The notes: generated by a model not told the origin, from the sequence alone. Positions 7,239-16,269 are shown, numbered from the stretch's first letter. The stretch: DNA of 64,000 bases from Cryobacterium breve (GCF_004402375.1 NZ_SOGJ01000007.1:90440-154439), one strand, 5' to 3'. Program-made: numbers and translations.

Positions 7239-7272
7239 CGGCACACCGAGTGCGGATGGCCCCGGTGTGCCG
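7239..7272 (-). terminator. Hairpin downstream of helicase gene
   Basis: Perfect 10-bp arms CGGCACACCG/CGGTGTGCCG with a 14-nt loop, placed 12 bp past the helicase stop. No T-run follows, so it is a terminator or 3' stabiliser by position only. Confidence 0.5.
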
Positions 7273-7283
7273 TGTGCGTATGC

Positions 7284-9092
7284 CTAGTAGCTGCGCGGCT
7301 GGCGCGGAGGACGCTCGGTGCGGCTCTCGCGGCGCACGGGTCCGCCGCCGTCGGCGCGGATCTCGATGAGCTTGCCGCTGATGCGGGTGTTTTCCAGGCG
7401 CCCAAGAACGTCGCCGGGCATATCGGCCGGCAGCTCCACGAGCGAGTACTCCGGGTTGATCTGGATGTGACCGAAGTCTTCACGGCTCAGGCCACCCTCG
7501 TTGGCGAGAGCGCCGACGATCTGGCGTGGCTCCACCTTGTGGCGCTTGCCGACCTCGATGCGGTACGAGGCCATCGCCCGGTTGTTGTCGCGGGGACGTC
7601 GTTCCACCCGCTCCACGCGTTCGCCGCGTTCGCCATGATCGTCACGGCGGTCGCCGCGACCAGCGTCGGCTCGGGCGCGCTCGGCACGGTCGCCGCGGTC
7701 GGCACGCTCGACGCGCTGCGCGCGGGCATCCGCTTGGGTGAGCAGCAGGGGGGTCTCACCCTGGGCGACGACCGCGAGGGCCGCCGCGACATCCGCTTCG
7801 GGAACGTCGTGGTGCGAGACGTAGTGACCGATGATGTCGCGGAAGGCGCTGATCCGTTCGGACTGGCCGAGGGCCTCGGAGATGGCGTCGTCGAAGCGCG
7901 CCAGGCGCGTGACGTTGACGTCTTCGAAGCTCGGCAGCTGCATCTGCGTCAGCGGCTGGCGGGTCGCCCGCTCGATGGCGTTGAGCAGGTGGCGCTCACG
8001 GGGCGTGACGAAGCTGATCGCGGCGCCGCTGCGGCCGGCGCGGCCGGTGCGGCCGATGCGGTGCACATAGGACTCAGTGTCGATCGGGATGTCGTAGTTC
8101 ACGACGTGGCTGATGCGGTCCACGTCGAGGCCGCGCGCGGCGACATCCGTTGCGACCAGGATGTCCAGCTTGCCGGACTTGAGCTGGTTGACGGTGCGCT
8201 CACGCTGCACTTGGGCAACGTCGCCGTTGATGGCCGCTGCGGAGTAGCCACGTGCGCGCAGCTTCTCGGCCAGTAGCTCGGTCTCGTTCTTGGTGCGCGT
8301 GAACACGATCATGCCCTCGAAGTTCTCGACCTCGAGGATTCGGGTGAGCGCGTCGACCTTCTGCGGGTACGACACCATCAGGTAGCGCTGGGTGGTATTC
8401 GCGGAAGTCGTCGTCTTGTTCTTGATCGTGATCTCTTCGGGGTCGTTCAGATACTTTTTCGAGATCCGCCGGATCTGCGCCGGCATGGTCGCCGAGAACA
8501 GGGCGACCTGCTTGTCGTCCGGGGTGTCGGCGAGAATCGTCTCGACGTCTTCGGCGAAGCCCATCTTGAGCATCTCGTCGGCCTCGTCGAGCACCAGGTA
8601 CTTCAGCTCCGACAGGTCGAGCGTGCCCTTTTCGAGGTGGTCCATGATGCGGCCGGGCGTACCGACGACGATGTGCACTCCGCGGCGCAGCGCGGAAAGC
8701 TGAACGCCGTATCCCTGCCCGCCGTAGACGGGGAGTACGTGCACGCCGCGCATGTGGGCGGCATACTTCTCGAATGCCTCGCAGACCTGCAGGGCGAGCT
8801 CACGGGTCGGGGAGAGCACGAGTGCCTGCGGGGTCTTCTGAGCCATGTCGAGGCGCGACAAGATCGGGAGTGCGAAGGCGGCCGTCTTGCCGGTTCCGGT
8901 CTGAGCGAGGCCGACGACGTCCCGCCCGGCCAGAAGAGGAGGAATGGTGGCGGCCTGGATGGCCGAAGGAGTTTCGTACCCGACGTCCTTGAGGGCCTTG
9001 AGCATGGAGTCGCTGAGCCCAAGGTCGGCAAAGGTTTTCGTATCGCGGGCAGTATCTGCCTCGGTCTGCGTGATGGTGTCAGGGGTGTGCAT
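7284..9092 (-). CDS. deaD: DEAD-box ATP-dependent RNA helicase (DeaD/CsdA type)
   Basis: A 602-aa helicase that unwinds RNA duplexes, typically in ribosome assembly and cold growth. Motifs in order: Q-motif with FADLGLSD, AQTGTGKT (63-70), PTRELA, TPGR, DEAD, SAT, ARGLD and HRIGRTGR. A charged Arg/Asp/Glu-rich linker (about 460-520) precedes a DbpA-type RNA-binding domain and a basic RPPRQPRSY tail. Start is uncertain: ATG 9092 lacks a clear Shine-Dalgarno, and ATG 9110 is an alternative six codons upstream. Divergent from fadD, 142 bp apart. Confidence 0.95.
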   Translation of the reverse strand: MHTPDTITQTEADTARDTKTFADLGLSDSMLKALKDVGYETPSAIQAATIPPLLAGRDVVGLAQTGTGKTAAFALPILSRLDMAQKTPQALVLSPTRELALQVCEAFEKYAAHMRGVHVLPVYGGQGYGVQLSALRRGVHIVVGTPGRIMDHLEKGTLDLSELKYLVLDEADEMLKMGFAEDVETILADTPDDKQVALFSATMPAQIRRISKKYLNDPEEITIKNKTTTSANTTQRYLMVSYPQKVDALTRILEVENFEGMIVFTRTKNETELLAEKLRARGYSAAAINGDVAQVQRERTVNQLKSGKLDILVATDVAARGLDVDRISHVVNYDIPIDTESYVHRIGRTGRAGRSGAAISFVTPRERHLLNAIERATRQPLTQMQLPSFEDVNVTRLARFDDAISEALGQSERISAFRDIIGHYVSHHDVPEADVAAALAVVAQGETPLLLTQADARAQRVERADRGDRAERARADAGRGDRRDDHGERGERVERVERRPRDNNRAMASYRIEVGKRHKVEPRQIVGALANEGGLSREDFGHIQINPEYSLVELPADMPGDVLGRLENTRISGKLIEIRADGGGPVRRESRTERPPRQPRSY

Positions 9093-9234
9093 ACTACAAC
9101 GGTAATCCATCCGGGGGTGCCCCCCGTTCGTGCGGGGCGATTCGTGGCCTGTCACGGCCCGAATCCAGGTCGGATTTCGGGTGCGGCCCCGCTCGTCGTC
9201 CGCCCGGGTCTGCACTTCGCGGCAGGATATGAGC

Positions 9235-10923
9235 ATGTCGACTACTGAGCAGCAGCCCTGGGTGAAGAACTACCAACCGGGTGTCCCGGCCGAAATCGAT
9301 CTGCCCACGGAGTCCCTCGTCGCGATGCTGGAGCGCTCGGTGGCCGAGGCCGGCGACCACCCGGCTCTGGAGTTCTTCGGGCGCCGCACGAGCTACGCCG
9401 AGCTCGGCGACCAGGTAGACCGGGCGGCGGAGGGTTTGCGTCAATTGGGCGTTCGCGCGGGGGACCGGGTGGCCCTCATCCTGCCGAACTGCCCCCAGCA
9501 CGTCGTCGCCTTCTACGCCGTGCTGCGCCTGGGCGGTGTGGTTGTGGAGCACAACCCGCTCTACACCTCCCGCGAACTCCGCCACCAATTCGAAGACCAC
9601 CAGGCCCGCATCGTGATCGCCTGGGACAAGTCCGTGGCCTCCGTGCGCGCCTTCCCCGAGGACGTCGAGATCGACCACATCGTTTCCGTCAACCTGCTGG
9701 CCGCGTTCCCGGCCATCAAGCGCCTTGCCCTGCACCTGCCGGTGAAGAAACTGCGCGAGTCCCGCGACGCACTCTCGGGGTCCGCGCCGGGCACCATCTC
9801 CTGGAAAGACGTGCTCAGCCACGGCGCGATCGACCCCGAGCATCCGCGCCCGGCGGTTGACGACCTCGCGGCCCTGCAGTACACCTCGGGCACGACGGGG
9901 CAGCCCAAGGGTGCCATGCTCACCCACTTCAACCTCTACTCCAACGCCCTGCAAGGCGAGGCGTGGATGCACGGGGCCGAGTACCGCAAGGAGATCTTCT
10001 ACGCGATCCTGCCCATGTTCCACGCGTTCGGAATGACCCTCTACCTGACCTACGGCATCCGCAAACAGGCCCTGCTCGTTCTGTTCCCCAAATTCGACCC
10101 CAACCTGATTCTCGACGCCATGAAGAAGTCGCCCGCCACGGTCTACTGCGCGGTGCCGCCGATCTACGAGCGCACGGCCGTGGTCGCAAAGGAGCGCGGA
10201 ATCTCGCTGCGCTCCTGCAAGTACTGCATCTCGGGCGCCATGAACCTGCCGGACCACGTCGTGGAACTGTGGGAATCGGTCTCGGGAGGGCTCCTAGTGG
10301 AGGGCTACGGCATGACGGAGTCATCGCCGGTGGCACTCGGCAACCCGTTCCACCCCACTCGCCGGCCCGGCACGGTGGGTGTGCCGTTCCCCTCCACCCA
10401 GATGAAGGTCGTCGATCTGGACGACCCCACCACCCTCGTGGCGCTGGGCGAGCCCGGCGAACTGCTACTGAAGGGGCCGCAGGTCTTCCAGGGCTATTGG
10501 AACAACCCCGAGGAGACCGCGAAGACCCTCCTACCCGGCGGCTGGCTGCGCACCGGCGACATCGTGACCGTCGACGCCGACGGCTTCACCACGATCGTGG
10601 ACCGGGCCAAGGAACTCGTGATCAGCGGCGGCTTCAACGTCTCTCCCTCGGAGGTGGAGGCGGTGCTGCGACTGCACGCGGATGTCGTCGACGCGGCCGT
10701 CTTCGGCAAGACTCTCGAACGGGGTGGGGAGATGGTCGTCGCAGCGGTCGAGCTCAAGCCAGGGGCGGCTCTTGATGAGGAAGCGCTGAGATTCCACTGC
10801 CGCGACCAGCTCGCGGCATACAAGATCCCGCGTCGAATCGTTAAAGTCGAGGAGATGCCCCGCTCAATGCTGGGCAAAATTCTGCGCAAACAGGTGCGGG
10901 AGCAGGTTCTGCCGCTGCTCTGA
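9235..10923 (+). CDS. fadD: Long-chain fatty-acid--CoA ligase
   Basis: A 562-aa AMP-forming acyl-CoA synthetase that activates fatty acids with ATP and CoA for degradation or lipid synthesis. Visible motifs: the P-loop-like YTSGTTGQPKGAML, YGMTESSP, the TGD of LRTGDI, and the C-terminal lysine region near MLGKILRK. Length is typical. Start: of two in-frame ATGs (9229, 9235) the second has the better spacing from AGGA. Monocistronic by position; the downstream gene is convergent. Confidence 0.93.
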   Translation: MSTTEQQPWVKNYQPGVPAEIDLPTESLVAMLERSVAEAGDHPALEFFGRRTSYAELGDQVDRAAEGLRQLGVRAGDRVALILPNCPQHVVAFYAVLRLGGVVVEHNPLYTSRELRHQFEDHQARIVIAWDKSVASVRAFPEDVEIDHIVSVNLLAAFPAIKRLALHLPVKKLRESRDALSGSAPGTISWKDVLSHGAIDPEHPRPAVDDLAALQYTSGTTGQPKGAMLTHFNLYSNALQGEAWMHGAEYRKEIFYAILPMFHAFGMTLYLTYGIRKQALLVLFPKFDPNLILDAMKKSPATVYCAVPPIYERTAVVAKERGISLRSCKYCISGAMNLPDHVVELWESVSGGLLVEGYGMTESSPVALGNPFHPTRRPGTVGVPFPSTQMKVVDLDDPTTLVALGEPGELLLKGPQVFQGYWNNPEETAKTLLPGGWLRTGDIVTVDADGFTTIVDRAKELVISGGFNVSPSEVEAVLRLHADVVDAAVFGKTLERGGEMVVAAVELKPGAALDEEALRFHCRDQLAAYKIPRRIVKVEEMPRSMLGKILRKQVREQVLPLL

Positions 10924-10924
10924 G

Positions 10925-10975
10925 CGGGTTAGGGGCGCGGGTTCGAGACGTCGGGTTATCGGGTTAGGGGCGCGG
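10925..10975. repeat. 16-bp direct repeat pair flanking a gene end
   Basis: CGGGTTAGGGGCGCGG occurs at 10925-10940 and 10960-10975. The second copy contains the stop codon of the truncated AlkD gene, suggesting that the gene end arose by recombination or slippage at this repeat. Confidence 0.8.
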
Positions 10976-11461
10976 CTCGGATCGCCCCGCCGCAAGCAAG
11001 GCTGCCCGGCGCAACCACCGGTCGCTGTCGCCGGCCCAGCGATCGAGCACGCTCGATGCCCGGGCGCGGTCCGGCGCAGCCAAGCGCTCCAGCAGCGGAC
11101 CCACCACGTCGACGGCGATCGGGTCGACCAGTTCCCGTAGCCCCGCACTGCGCAGGAAACCCTCAATCCGGGTCAGGTCGGAGTTGTCCAGCCGCCACAC
11201 GTTCGACTGCAGCAGCACCACCGCCGCGAGTCGGCGCTCGAACACCGGCACCGCCCAGAGCTCCGTGCTCAGCGCGGTCACGTCGTCGTGCGTCAGACCG
11301 GGGTATCGGCGGGCAGCGTCTCGGATCGTGCCGCGCACCGCGCCGACCGAGGCGCCGTAGAACCGCAGATCACTGCCCAGCCGCTCTTTTTCCGCTGCGG
11401 CCCGGTAATCGTCCCCTTCGGCCTGCAGGGTCGCGTCCACAAAGCTGCCGGCGTCACTCAC
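10964..11461 (-). CDS. DNA alkylation repair (AlkD-like) protein, C-terminally truncated
   Basis: A 165-aa HEAT-repeat protein resembling AlkD DNA glycosylases (about 230 aa): the RFYGASVGAVRGTIRD helix pair, then LWAVPVFERRLAAVVLLQ and WLRRAALLA. The family normally continues for some 65 residues with a conserved tryptophan-bearing repeat; here the frame ends in RSEPRP within a 16-bp direct repeat. The missing part normally lines the DNA cleft, so activity is doubtful and this may be a recent pseudogene. Start is GTG 11461, with GAGAGA upstream. Divergent from the heliorhodopsin-like gene. Confidence 0.75.
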   Translation of the reverse strand: MSDAGSFVDATLQAEGDDYRAAAEKERLGSDLRFYGASVGAVRGTIRDAARRYPGLTHDDVTALSTELWAVPVFERRLAAVVLLQSNVWRLDNSDLTRIEGFLRSAGLRELVDPIAVDVVGPLLERLAAPDRARASSVLDRWAGDSDRWLRRAALLAAGRSEPRP

Positions 11462-11517
11462 CTGTCCATTCTCTCGGTTCCGGAGGTCGACGACATCTGG
11501 GCCGTTACGCTGAAAAC

Positions 11518-12306
11518 ATGATGACGGCGCCCGGCTACACCGTGACGGATGCGCAATTCACCCGACTGCGCGCCATGAACCTCATCGCCGGAATCATCCT
11601 TTTCGCACAGGCCGTGCTGATCTCGGCAGCCGCCCTGGCCGAGAAAACCCCCGTACTGTTGCCGGTCACGGCCAGGTTCCCCGGCGGACCGGTGGGTTCC
11701 GCGGTCATTCCGCAGACCGCGCACCTGGCCGACGTCAACCTCGGAGTGGCCGTCGTCATCCTGCTCACCCTTTCCGCGGTCCTGCGGTTCGCGCAGCTCC
11801 TGCCGGCGGTCGCCGGCCGGTACCGGAGCGGCCTGGACGCGGCACGCAACACGACCCGCTGGGTCGAGTATTCGCAAGTCTCCGCAATCACGGTGTTCCT
11901 GATCGCCCAGCTCAACGGCGTCACGGAAGTCGGCACGCTCGTGGCGCTCTATGCGATCACAGCGAGTGCGACGCTCTTCCTGGCCCTTCAGGAGAGCGAG
12001 CCGCGCGGGGCCGGGTCGCTCCGGCCGTTCGTCTTCGGGACCATGGTCGGCATCGTGCCGTGGGGCATCATCGCCTTCTATCAAATTGGTGCCGGAACTC
12101 TCGGCGACGTCCCCGAACTCTTCGTACGCACCGTCACGCTGTCGCTGCTCGCTGTGGCCACCCTGGTCTGGACCAACGCCTGGCTCGGCCGGAAGGCCCG
12201 TCGGGGTTGGGCCCATCCGCATCGGGTGGAGATGGCCCAGATCATCCTGGTCACCTTCGGAACCACGCTTCTGGCCGGACAGGTGCTGACGGGGGTGCTG
12301 CTCTAG
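11518..12306 (+). CDS. Heliorhodopsin-like protein lacking the retinal lysine
   Basis: A 262-aa seven-helix protein with heliorhodopsin hallmarks: LRAMNLIAGIILFAQAVL in helix 1, the helix-3 TRWVEYS motif (counterion-type Glu117), MVGIVPWGII in helix 5, and the helix-7 pattern E..QIIL...TTLLAGQVLTG. In heliorhodopsins helix 7 carries the Schiff-base lysine six residues before a conserved Gln; here that position is Thr249. Helix-1 and helix-2 His residues usual in the family also appear absent. It therefore probably does not bind retinal covalently. ATG 11518 (or 11521) has no good Shine-Dalgarno. Confidence 0.85.
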   Translation: MMTAPGYTVTDAQFTRLRAMNLIAGIILFAQAVLISAAALAEKTPVLLPVTARFPGGPVGSAVIPQTAHLADVNLGVAVVILLTLSAVLRFAQLLPAVAGRYRSGLDAARNTTRWVEYSQVSAITVFLIAQLNGVTEVGTLVALYAITASATLFLALQESEPRGAGSLRPFVFGTMVGIVPWGIIAFYQIGAGTLGDVPELFVRTVTLSLLAVATLVWTNAWLGRKARRGWAHPHRVEMAQIILVTFGTTLLAGQVLTGVLL

Positions 12307-12315
12307 TACTCTCGC

Positions 12316-12372
12316 CTGCCACTGCCACTGCCACTGCCACTGCCACTGCCATTGCCATTGCCATTGCCACTG
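12316..12372. repeat. TGCCAC/TGCCAT hexanucleotide array
   Basis: About nine hexamer units begin 10 bp after the heliorhodopsin-like stop: five or six TGCCAC, three TGCCAT, one TGCCAC. Non-coding in context. Confidence 0.95.
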
Positions 12373-12869
12373 TTGCAAGTCGCCGGTCGCCGGTCGCCGG
12401 CTGCCTGTCACCTGTTAACTGCCGCCTCGGTGGGTGAGCCTGGCGGTGCGGCTCAGAGGGGGTGCTGGCTGCTCCGAGTCCTGCAGCGCCATCTCCTTCG
12501 CCGTGGATTTCTCAGCGTTCGTTTCTCCGAGCGGCGTTGTTCCCGGCCAACGGATGATCGTGGTCGGCTCGCTGACGCGCGTGCGCCCGATCGGGGAGGT
12601 TCATCTCGGTGTGCTGTCGGGCAGTTGCGCGGAGCTTTGCCGGGCATGGCGAATTCGTTTCCCGGTCCGCCACAGGCATCCGTCGTCACGCTACGGAGGA
12701 GATTTTCGCGAAACGCCGGAGTTCGTGGCCGCCTGGGCGGCGTGTTGCGAAAATCTCCTCACGAAGCGGCGGCGGTGGCGGCGGCTGCAACGGATGCACG
12801 GATGCACGGGCGCACCAGTCGTACGCTTGTCCTGTTGTCACACACACCACCCACCCAGAGGAGTCCCGC
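12373..12869. other. Gene-poor stretch with palindromic element
   Basis: Open frames cross this region but none has a recognisable family, good start or typical composition. It may be decayed coding sequence. It contains the inverted repeat at 12696-12760 and the promoter and Shine-Dalgarno (CAGAGGAG) of the epimerase gene. Confidence 0.5.
12696..12760. repeat. Palindromic element with 14-bp perfect arms
   Basis: GAGGAGATTTTCGC and its exact complement enclose 37 bp. The GGAGATTTT core and overall size resemble the elements at 1491 and 36957, but the outer sequence differs, so it may be a related subfamily. Confidence 0.75.
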
Positions 12870-13715
12870 ATGAAGATCGTCGTCACAGGTGGAAGCGGAA
12901 AGCTCGGCCGGACCGTCGTGAAGTACCTAGTGGCCGAGGGCCACGAGGTGTTGAACCTCGACCGTGACGGTGCCCGCAGCCACGATCTGGTGGTCGTGGA
13001 CCTCACGGACTACGGCCAGGTCATCGACGCGATCCTCGGTGTCGATGACCGGCACTCGGGCTTCGACGCAATCGTTCACCTGGGCGCGATCCCGGCTCCC
13101 GGCCTGGTTCCCGACGTGGCCACTTTCCACAACAACATCCTCTCCACCTACAACGTGTTCCAGGCGGCCCGGCGTGCGGGCATCACGAAACTGGTCTACG
13201 CCTCCAGTGAGACCGTGCTCGGCCTGCCGTTCGACATCGACCCGCCCTACCTTCCCGTGGACGAGGAGTACCCGGCCCGTCCCGAAAGTACCTACTCGCT
13301 GGTGAAGCACCTCGAGGAGCAGATGGCGATCCAACTCACCCGGTGGGATCCCGAACTCAGCATCACGGCCCTGCGCTTCTCCAACGTCAAGGACCCGGAG
13401 GACTACGCGGCCTTCCCCGCCTTCAACGCCGACGCCACCCTGCGCAAGTGGAACCTGTGGGGCTACATCGACGGCCGCGACGGCGCCCAGGCCGTGCTGC
13501 GTGCCCTGGAGAATGCGAAGCCGGGCTTCGAGGCATTCATCATCGCCGCCGCCGATACGGTGATGAGTCGGCCCAACGCCGCTTTGGCGGCCGAGGTCTT
13601 CCCCGGCGTCGAACTACGGCCGGTCGGCGAGAACGACACGCTGCTCTCCATCGACAAGGCCCGACGGATGCTGGGCTACGCCCCCGAGCACAGCTGGCGC
13701 GACCACGTGGCGTAG
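12870..13715 (+). CDS. NAD-dependent epimerase/dehydratase (extended SDR)
   Basis: A 281-aa Rossmann-fold enzyme: VVTGGSGKLGRTV at the N-terminus binds the dinucleotide, DLTDY follows, and YSLVKHLEE supplies the catalytic Tyr and Lys. The overall pattern recalls NAD-dependent sugar epimerases and uronate dehydrogenases; the substrate cannot be read from sequence. Start ATG 12870 follows AGAGGAG with good spacing. It stands alone, with repeat-rich DNA on both sides. Confidence 0.85.
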   Translation: MKIVVTGGSGKLGRTVVKYLVAEGHEVLNLDRDGARSHDLVVVDLTDYGQVIDAILGVDDRHSGFDAIVHLGAIPAPGLVPDVATFHNNILSTYNVFQAARRAGITKLVYASSETVLGLPFDIDPPYLPVDEEYPARPESTYSLVKHLEEQMAIQLTRWDPELSITALRFSNVKDPEDYAAFPAFNADATLRKWNLWGYIDGRDGAQAVLRALENAKPGFEAFIIAAADTVMSRPNAALAAEVFPGVELRPVGENDTLLSIDKARRMLGYAPEHSWRDHVA

Positions 13716-14128
13716 CAGCCACGCTCCTCGAACTGCCCGAAGGAGCCCGACCGGATGTGCCTCACCGTGGGGTGCACGGCGCTCCGCCGGCACGACCGCG
13801 GATCGATAGCCCAGACCCACCACAGCGTGCGGGCATCCGCACCCGAGGTGCTGGGCCATGTCGGTGCCGTGGAGCGCCCCGAGGTCGCCGAACGAGCAGA
13901 CGTTCGGCAGCACCGTGCCGAGGTCTGCTCGTTCGGCGCCACGTTCGCCTCTCTTCTGGTCGGGAGCCGGCCCTCGAGGTATTCCTCGCTCGCGCCAGGG
14001 GCTGCGATCCGGGCCACCAGCAGCGGATCCTGCCCTGGCGGCTTTCGCCGCCTCTCTGATCATCGGGTCGTGATCATCATGACCTGCCTGAAACCGAGCA
14101 CCACGACTCTTCGAGAAGAGCGCACATC
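13716..14128. other. Intergenic stretch with strong hairpin
   Basis: I see no gene that can be supported. The stretch holds the 16-bp perfect inverted repeat at 13886-13938 and otherwise looks like decayed coding DNA. Confidence 0.45.
13886..13938. repeat. Perfect 16-bp inverted repeat
   Basis: CGCCGAACGAGCAGAC and its exact complement flank a 21-bp centre that itself contains CGGCA/TGCCG. It would form a very stable hairpin. No T-run; function unknown. Confidence 0.85.
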
Positions 14129-14523
14129 GTGAGCGACATCCCGGCGGCCGTCACCGTGCGTCGTCAGCGGGACCTGATCGCCGGCGGCTCGATCGCCCTT
14201 GAGGCGGTCCTCGTCGGCGGTGCCGGCATCTGGGTCTTCGGGGCCCTCTTCTCCGAATTGGGCGGCGCCGTGAGGCCGGAGGCCGCCGTGAAGCAGCTGC
14301 TCTCCGAGACCATGGCTGGGCTCTACGTCGACCTGATTCGCCCCCGGCTGACGGCCCAGCTCACCGAGGCCGCGAGCCGAGCATTGTGGCCGTTGAGGAA
14401 GACGGTGACTGGTTCGTCAGTCCTCTCGAGACCCTGTTCGATGCCACTGCGATCGCCGTCGACAACGCCGCACGGCTGAGCGACGAGGGCAAGCTGATCG
14501 ACGCCTTGGCCCCGGAGGAGTGA
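14129..14523 (+). pseudogene. Decayed gene for a small membrane-anchored protein
   Basis: The first frame, from GTG 14129, begins with an N-terminal hydrophobic segment (SIALEAVLVGGAGIWVFGAL). About 250 bp on, a different frame takes over with a sensible C-terminus: VAVEEDGDWFVSPLETLFD, then AIAVDNAARLSDEGKLIDAL and stop at 14523. The WFVSPLETLFD ending resembles lipoprotein-like domains of actinobacterial hypothetical proteins. At least one frameshift separates the parts. No function assigned. Confidence 0.5.
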
Positions 14524-14617
14524 CACGGCGTTGAGCCGTCGCTCAGCACCCGAAACAACGGATGCACCCGCCCAGTCGGGCGGGTGCATCCGTTGTCTTC
14601 GTTCTGTGGTGACCGGG

Positions 14618-16114
14618 CTAGGAGGTCGCTGCCACGAACGCCGTGGAGTACGACCACTGCGGGCTGCTCACCCCGGAGCACATGTAGGCGGGAATGCCGC
14701 CCGTGCAGGGCTGGTCCCTGGTCATTTCCCACCAGCCGACGTAGTTCAGCGCGTTCGCCTTGGCGAAGGCGCTGACCTTATTCGTGTCGGCGAGGGTGAA
14801 AATCTCACCTGTGTCGTTCAAACCGATCATCGGCGTGATGCCGATCATGGACAGGCGCTGGGCGTCGGTCAGGCCAGCGTACGCAGGGAACGCGGCCAGC
14901 TGCTTCGCTGTGGAGTTCGCCGCGCTGATGGCGGCCGTGCCCATGTCGACCGTGCCGTCGCCGTAGTCCATGGCCATGATGTTGACGGCGGAGAGTTTCA
15001 CTCCTCCGGCGGCGAATTCCTTGAGTGTGCGTTGACCGCTTGCGACGAGGCCGTAGGGCATCACCGGGAGGGTCAGGGATACCTGCAAGGGCCGGCCTGC
15101 TGCGGACTGCTGCTTCTGGAGAGCGACGATCGCGACCACGCGGCGTGCGTTGGCGGAAGGGTCGGAGACGTCGGAACCCTCGATGTCGAAGTCGATCCGG
15201 TCCACGTTGAACCGGTTGACCACCTTTGTGTACGCGGCGAGCAGAGCGGCCGGGTCGGTGCAGACCCGGGCGAGCTCGTTGTTCACGGCCCCGCCGAACG
15301 ACACCACGAACTGCCCGCCGCCGGTCTGGAACTTGGAAATCGCTCCCACGAAGTCCTGGGTTCCGCCCACGGTGTAGTCGGTGTAGCCGGCCCAGGTCGG
15401 GCTGCAGTTGCTGGAGCGGTCGGCGACGATGAACGCCCCGGTGACGGCCTTGACCCCGGTCGCCGCAGCGAATGCGGAGAGGTCAGCGCTCGGCCAGAGG
15501 CCCATGTCCACGTAGGGGGCGACGAGAAGGCTGCCCGCCGGAGTTGGGGTGGCCGTCGGAACCGGGGTCGGAGTCGGGGTGGCCGTCGGAGTCGGAGTCG
15601 GAGTCGGAGTCGGGGTCGGAGTCGGGGTGGCCGTCGGAACCGGAGTCGGAACTGTCGAGCCGGAGCCGTTCACGGAGCACGGGATCGACGCGGCACCGGC
15701 CGGAAGGCCGATCACCGTGCAGGCGGTGGGGTACAGCGGAGCGGTTCCCACCTTGTACGACGTGAGGCCGAATGACGCGGTCGAGCCGGGCGCGAGCTTC
15801 GATGCCCAGGTCGGCGCCTTCACGGCGAATCCGCCGGTCGCGGTCTGAAGCGTCCCGTTCCACAGGGTGTTCACCTTGTTGCCGTAGGTGAAGGAGATCT
15901 GCCACGGCTGCAGCGTGGTCGTCGACGCGTTGTGAACCCCTGCCTCCGACTGGAACCCGGTCGTCCACACGTTCGTGTTCTTCCACGTCACCTCCACGCC
16001 GGACGTGGCCGCCGCCGCCGGCAGCCCGGTGGCGCCGAGACCGAGTATGAGCAGAACGGAAGAGCTGATCGCGATCGCCAGTGGTCGCAGCCGCCGGGAA
16101 GTGGAATCTTTCAC
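14618..16114 (-). CDS. Secreted GH18 chitinase with CBM2 module
   Basis: A 498-aa secreted hydrolase of chitin or related beta-1,4-GlcNAc polymers. Signal peptide (about 1-37); CBM2-type carbohydrate-binding module (about 38-140, VEVTWKNTNVWTTGFQ with aromatic residues and two Cys); a Pro-Thr linker of some 40 residues made from a tandem GTCGGA-type repeat; then a GH18 catalytic domain with DRIDFDIEG, whose final Glu is the acid catalyst, and WWEMTRD near the end. Start is GTG 16114 behind GAGGA; an upstream ATG adds 19 charged residues and is less likely. Probably extracellular and used for scavenging chitin. Confidence 0.93.
   Translation of the reverse strand: MKDSTSRRLRPLAIAISSSVLLILGLGATGLPAAAATSGVEVTWKNTNVWTTGFQSEAGVHNASTTTLQPWQISFTYGNKVNTLWNGTLQTATGGFAVKAPTWASKLAPGSTASFGLTSYKVGTAPLYPTACTVIGLPAGAASIPCSVNGSGSTVPTPVPTATPTPTPTPTPTPTPTATPTPTPVPTATPTPAGSLLVAPYVDMGLWPSADLSAFAAATGVKAVTGAFIVADRSSNCSPTWAGYTDYTVGGTQDFVGAISKFQTGGGQFVVSFGGAVNNELARVCTDPAALLAAYTKVVNRFNVDRIDFDIEGSDVSDPSANARRVVAIVALQKQQSAAGRPLQVSLTLPVMPYGLVASGQRTLKEFAAGGVKLSAVNIMAMDYGDGTVDMGTAAISAANSTAKQLAAFPAYAGLTDAQRLSMIGITPMIGLNDTGEIFTLADTNKVSAFAKANALNYVGWWEMTRDQPCTGGIPAYMCSGVSSPQWSYSTAFVAATS
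15546..15657. repeat. Tandem GTCGGA-type repeat coding the Pro-Thr linker
   Basis: Imperfect hexamer array (GGAGTC and GGGGTC) translated on the minus strand as a PT/PTPTPV/PTAT linker between the two chitinase domains. Unit number is likely variable between strains. Confidence 0.85.
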
Positions 16115-16269
16115 TCGGTGTCCTCGTATCCTTGTCCTGAATGCGGTGGAGCGGCCGGGGCCGTCAGACATCAGCGGGAGCTGAACTCCAGTGATGACTA
16201 TCGTCCGGAAGAGTTCTCACGTTAGAGTTCCGGCCGGAAATTCGACTCCGTCGAAGTAGTGTCGTTGGC

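Noticed and set aside
12434..12967. A 177-codon open frame between the heliorhodopsin-like gene and the epimerase gene
   Set aside because: No Shine-Dalgarno, crosses the palindromic element, overlaps the epimerase start, and shows no family pattern.
15546..15657. CRISPR-like periodic repeat
   Set aside because: It is a six-base linker repeat in frame with the chitinase, with no spacers.
16228..16239. TTCCGGCCGGAA palindrome between the chitinase and YjbR genes
   Set aside because: Short GC palindromes are frequent by chance at this base composition; no second copy or promoter link was seen.
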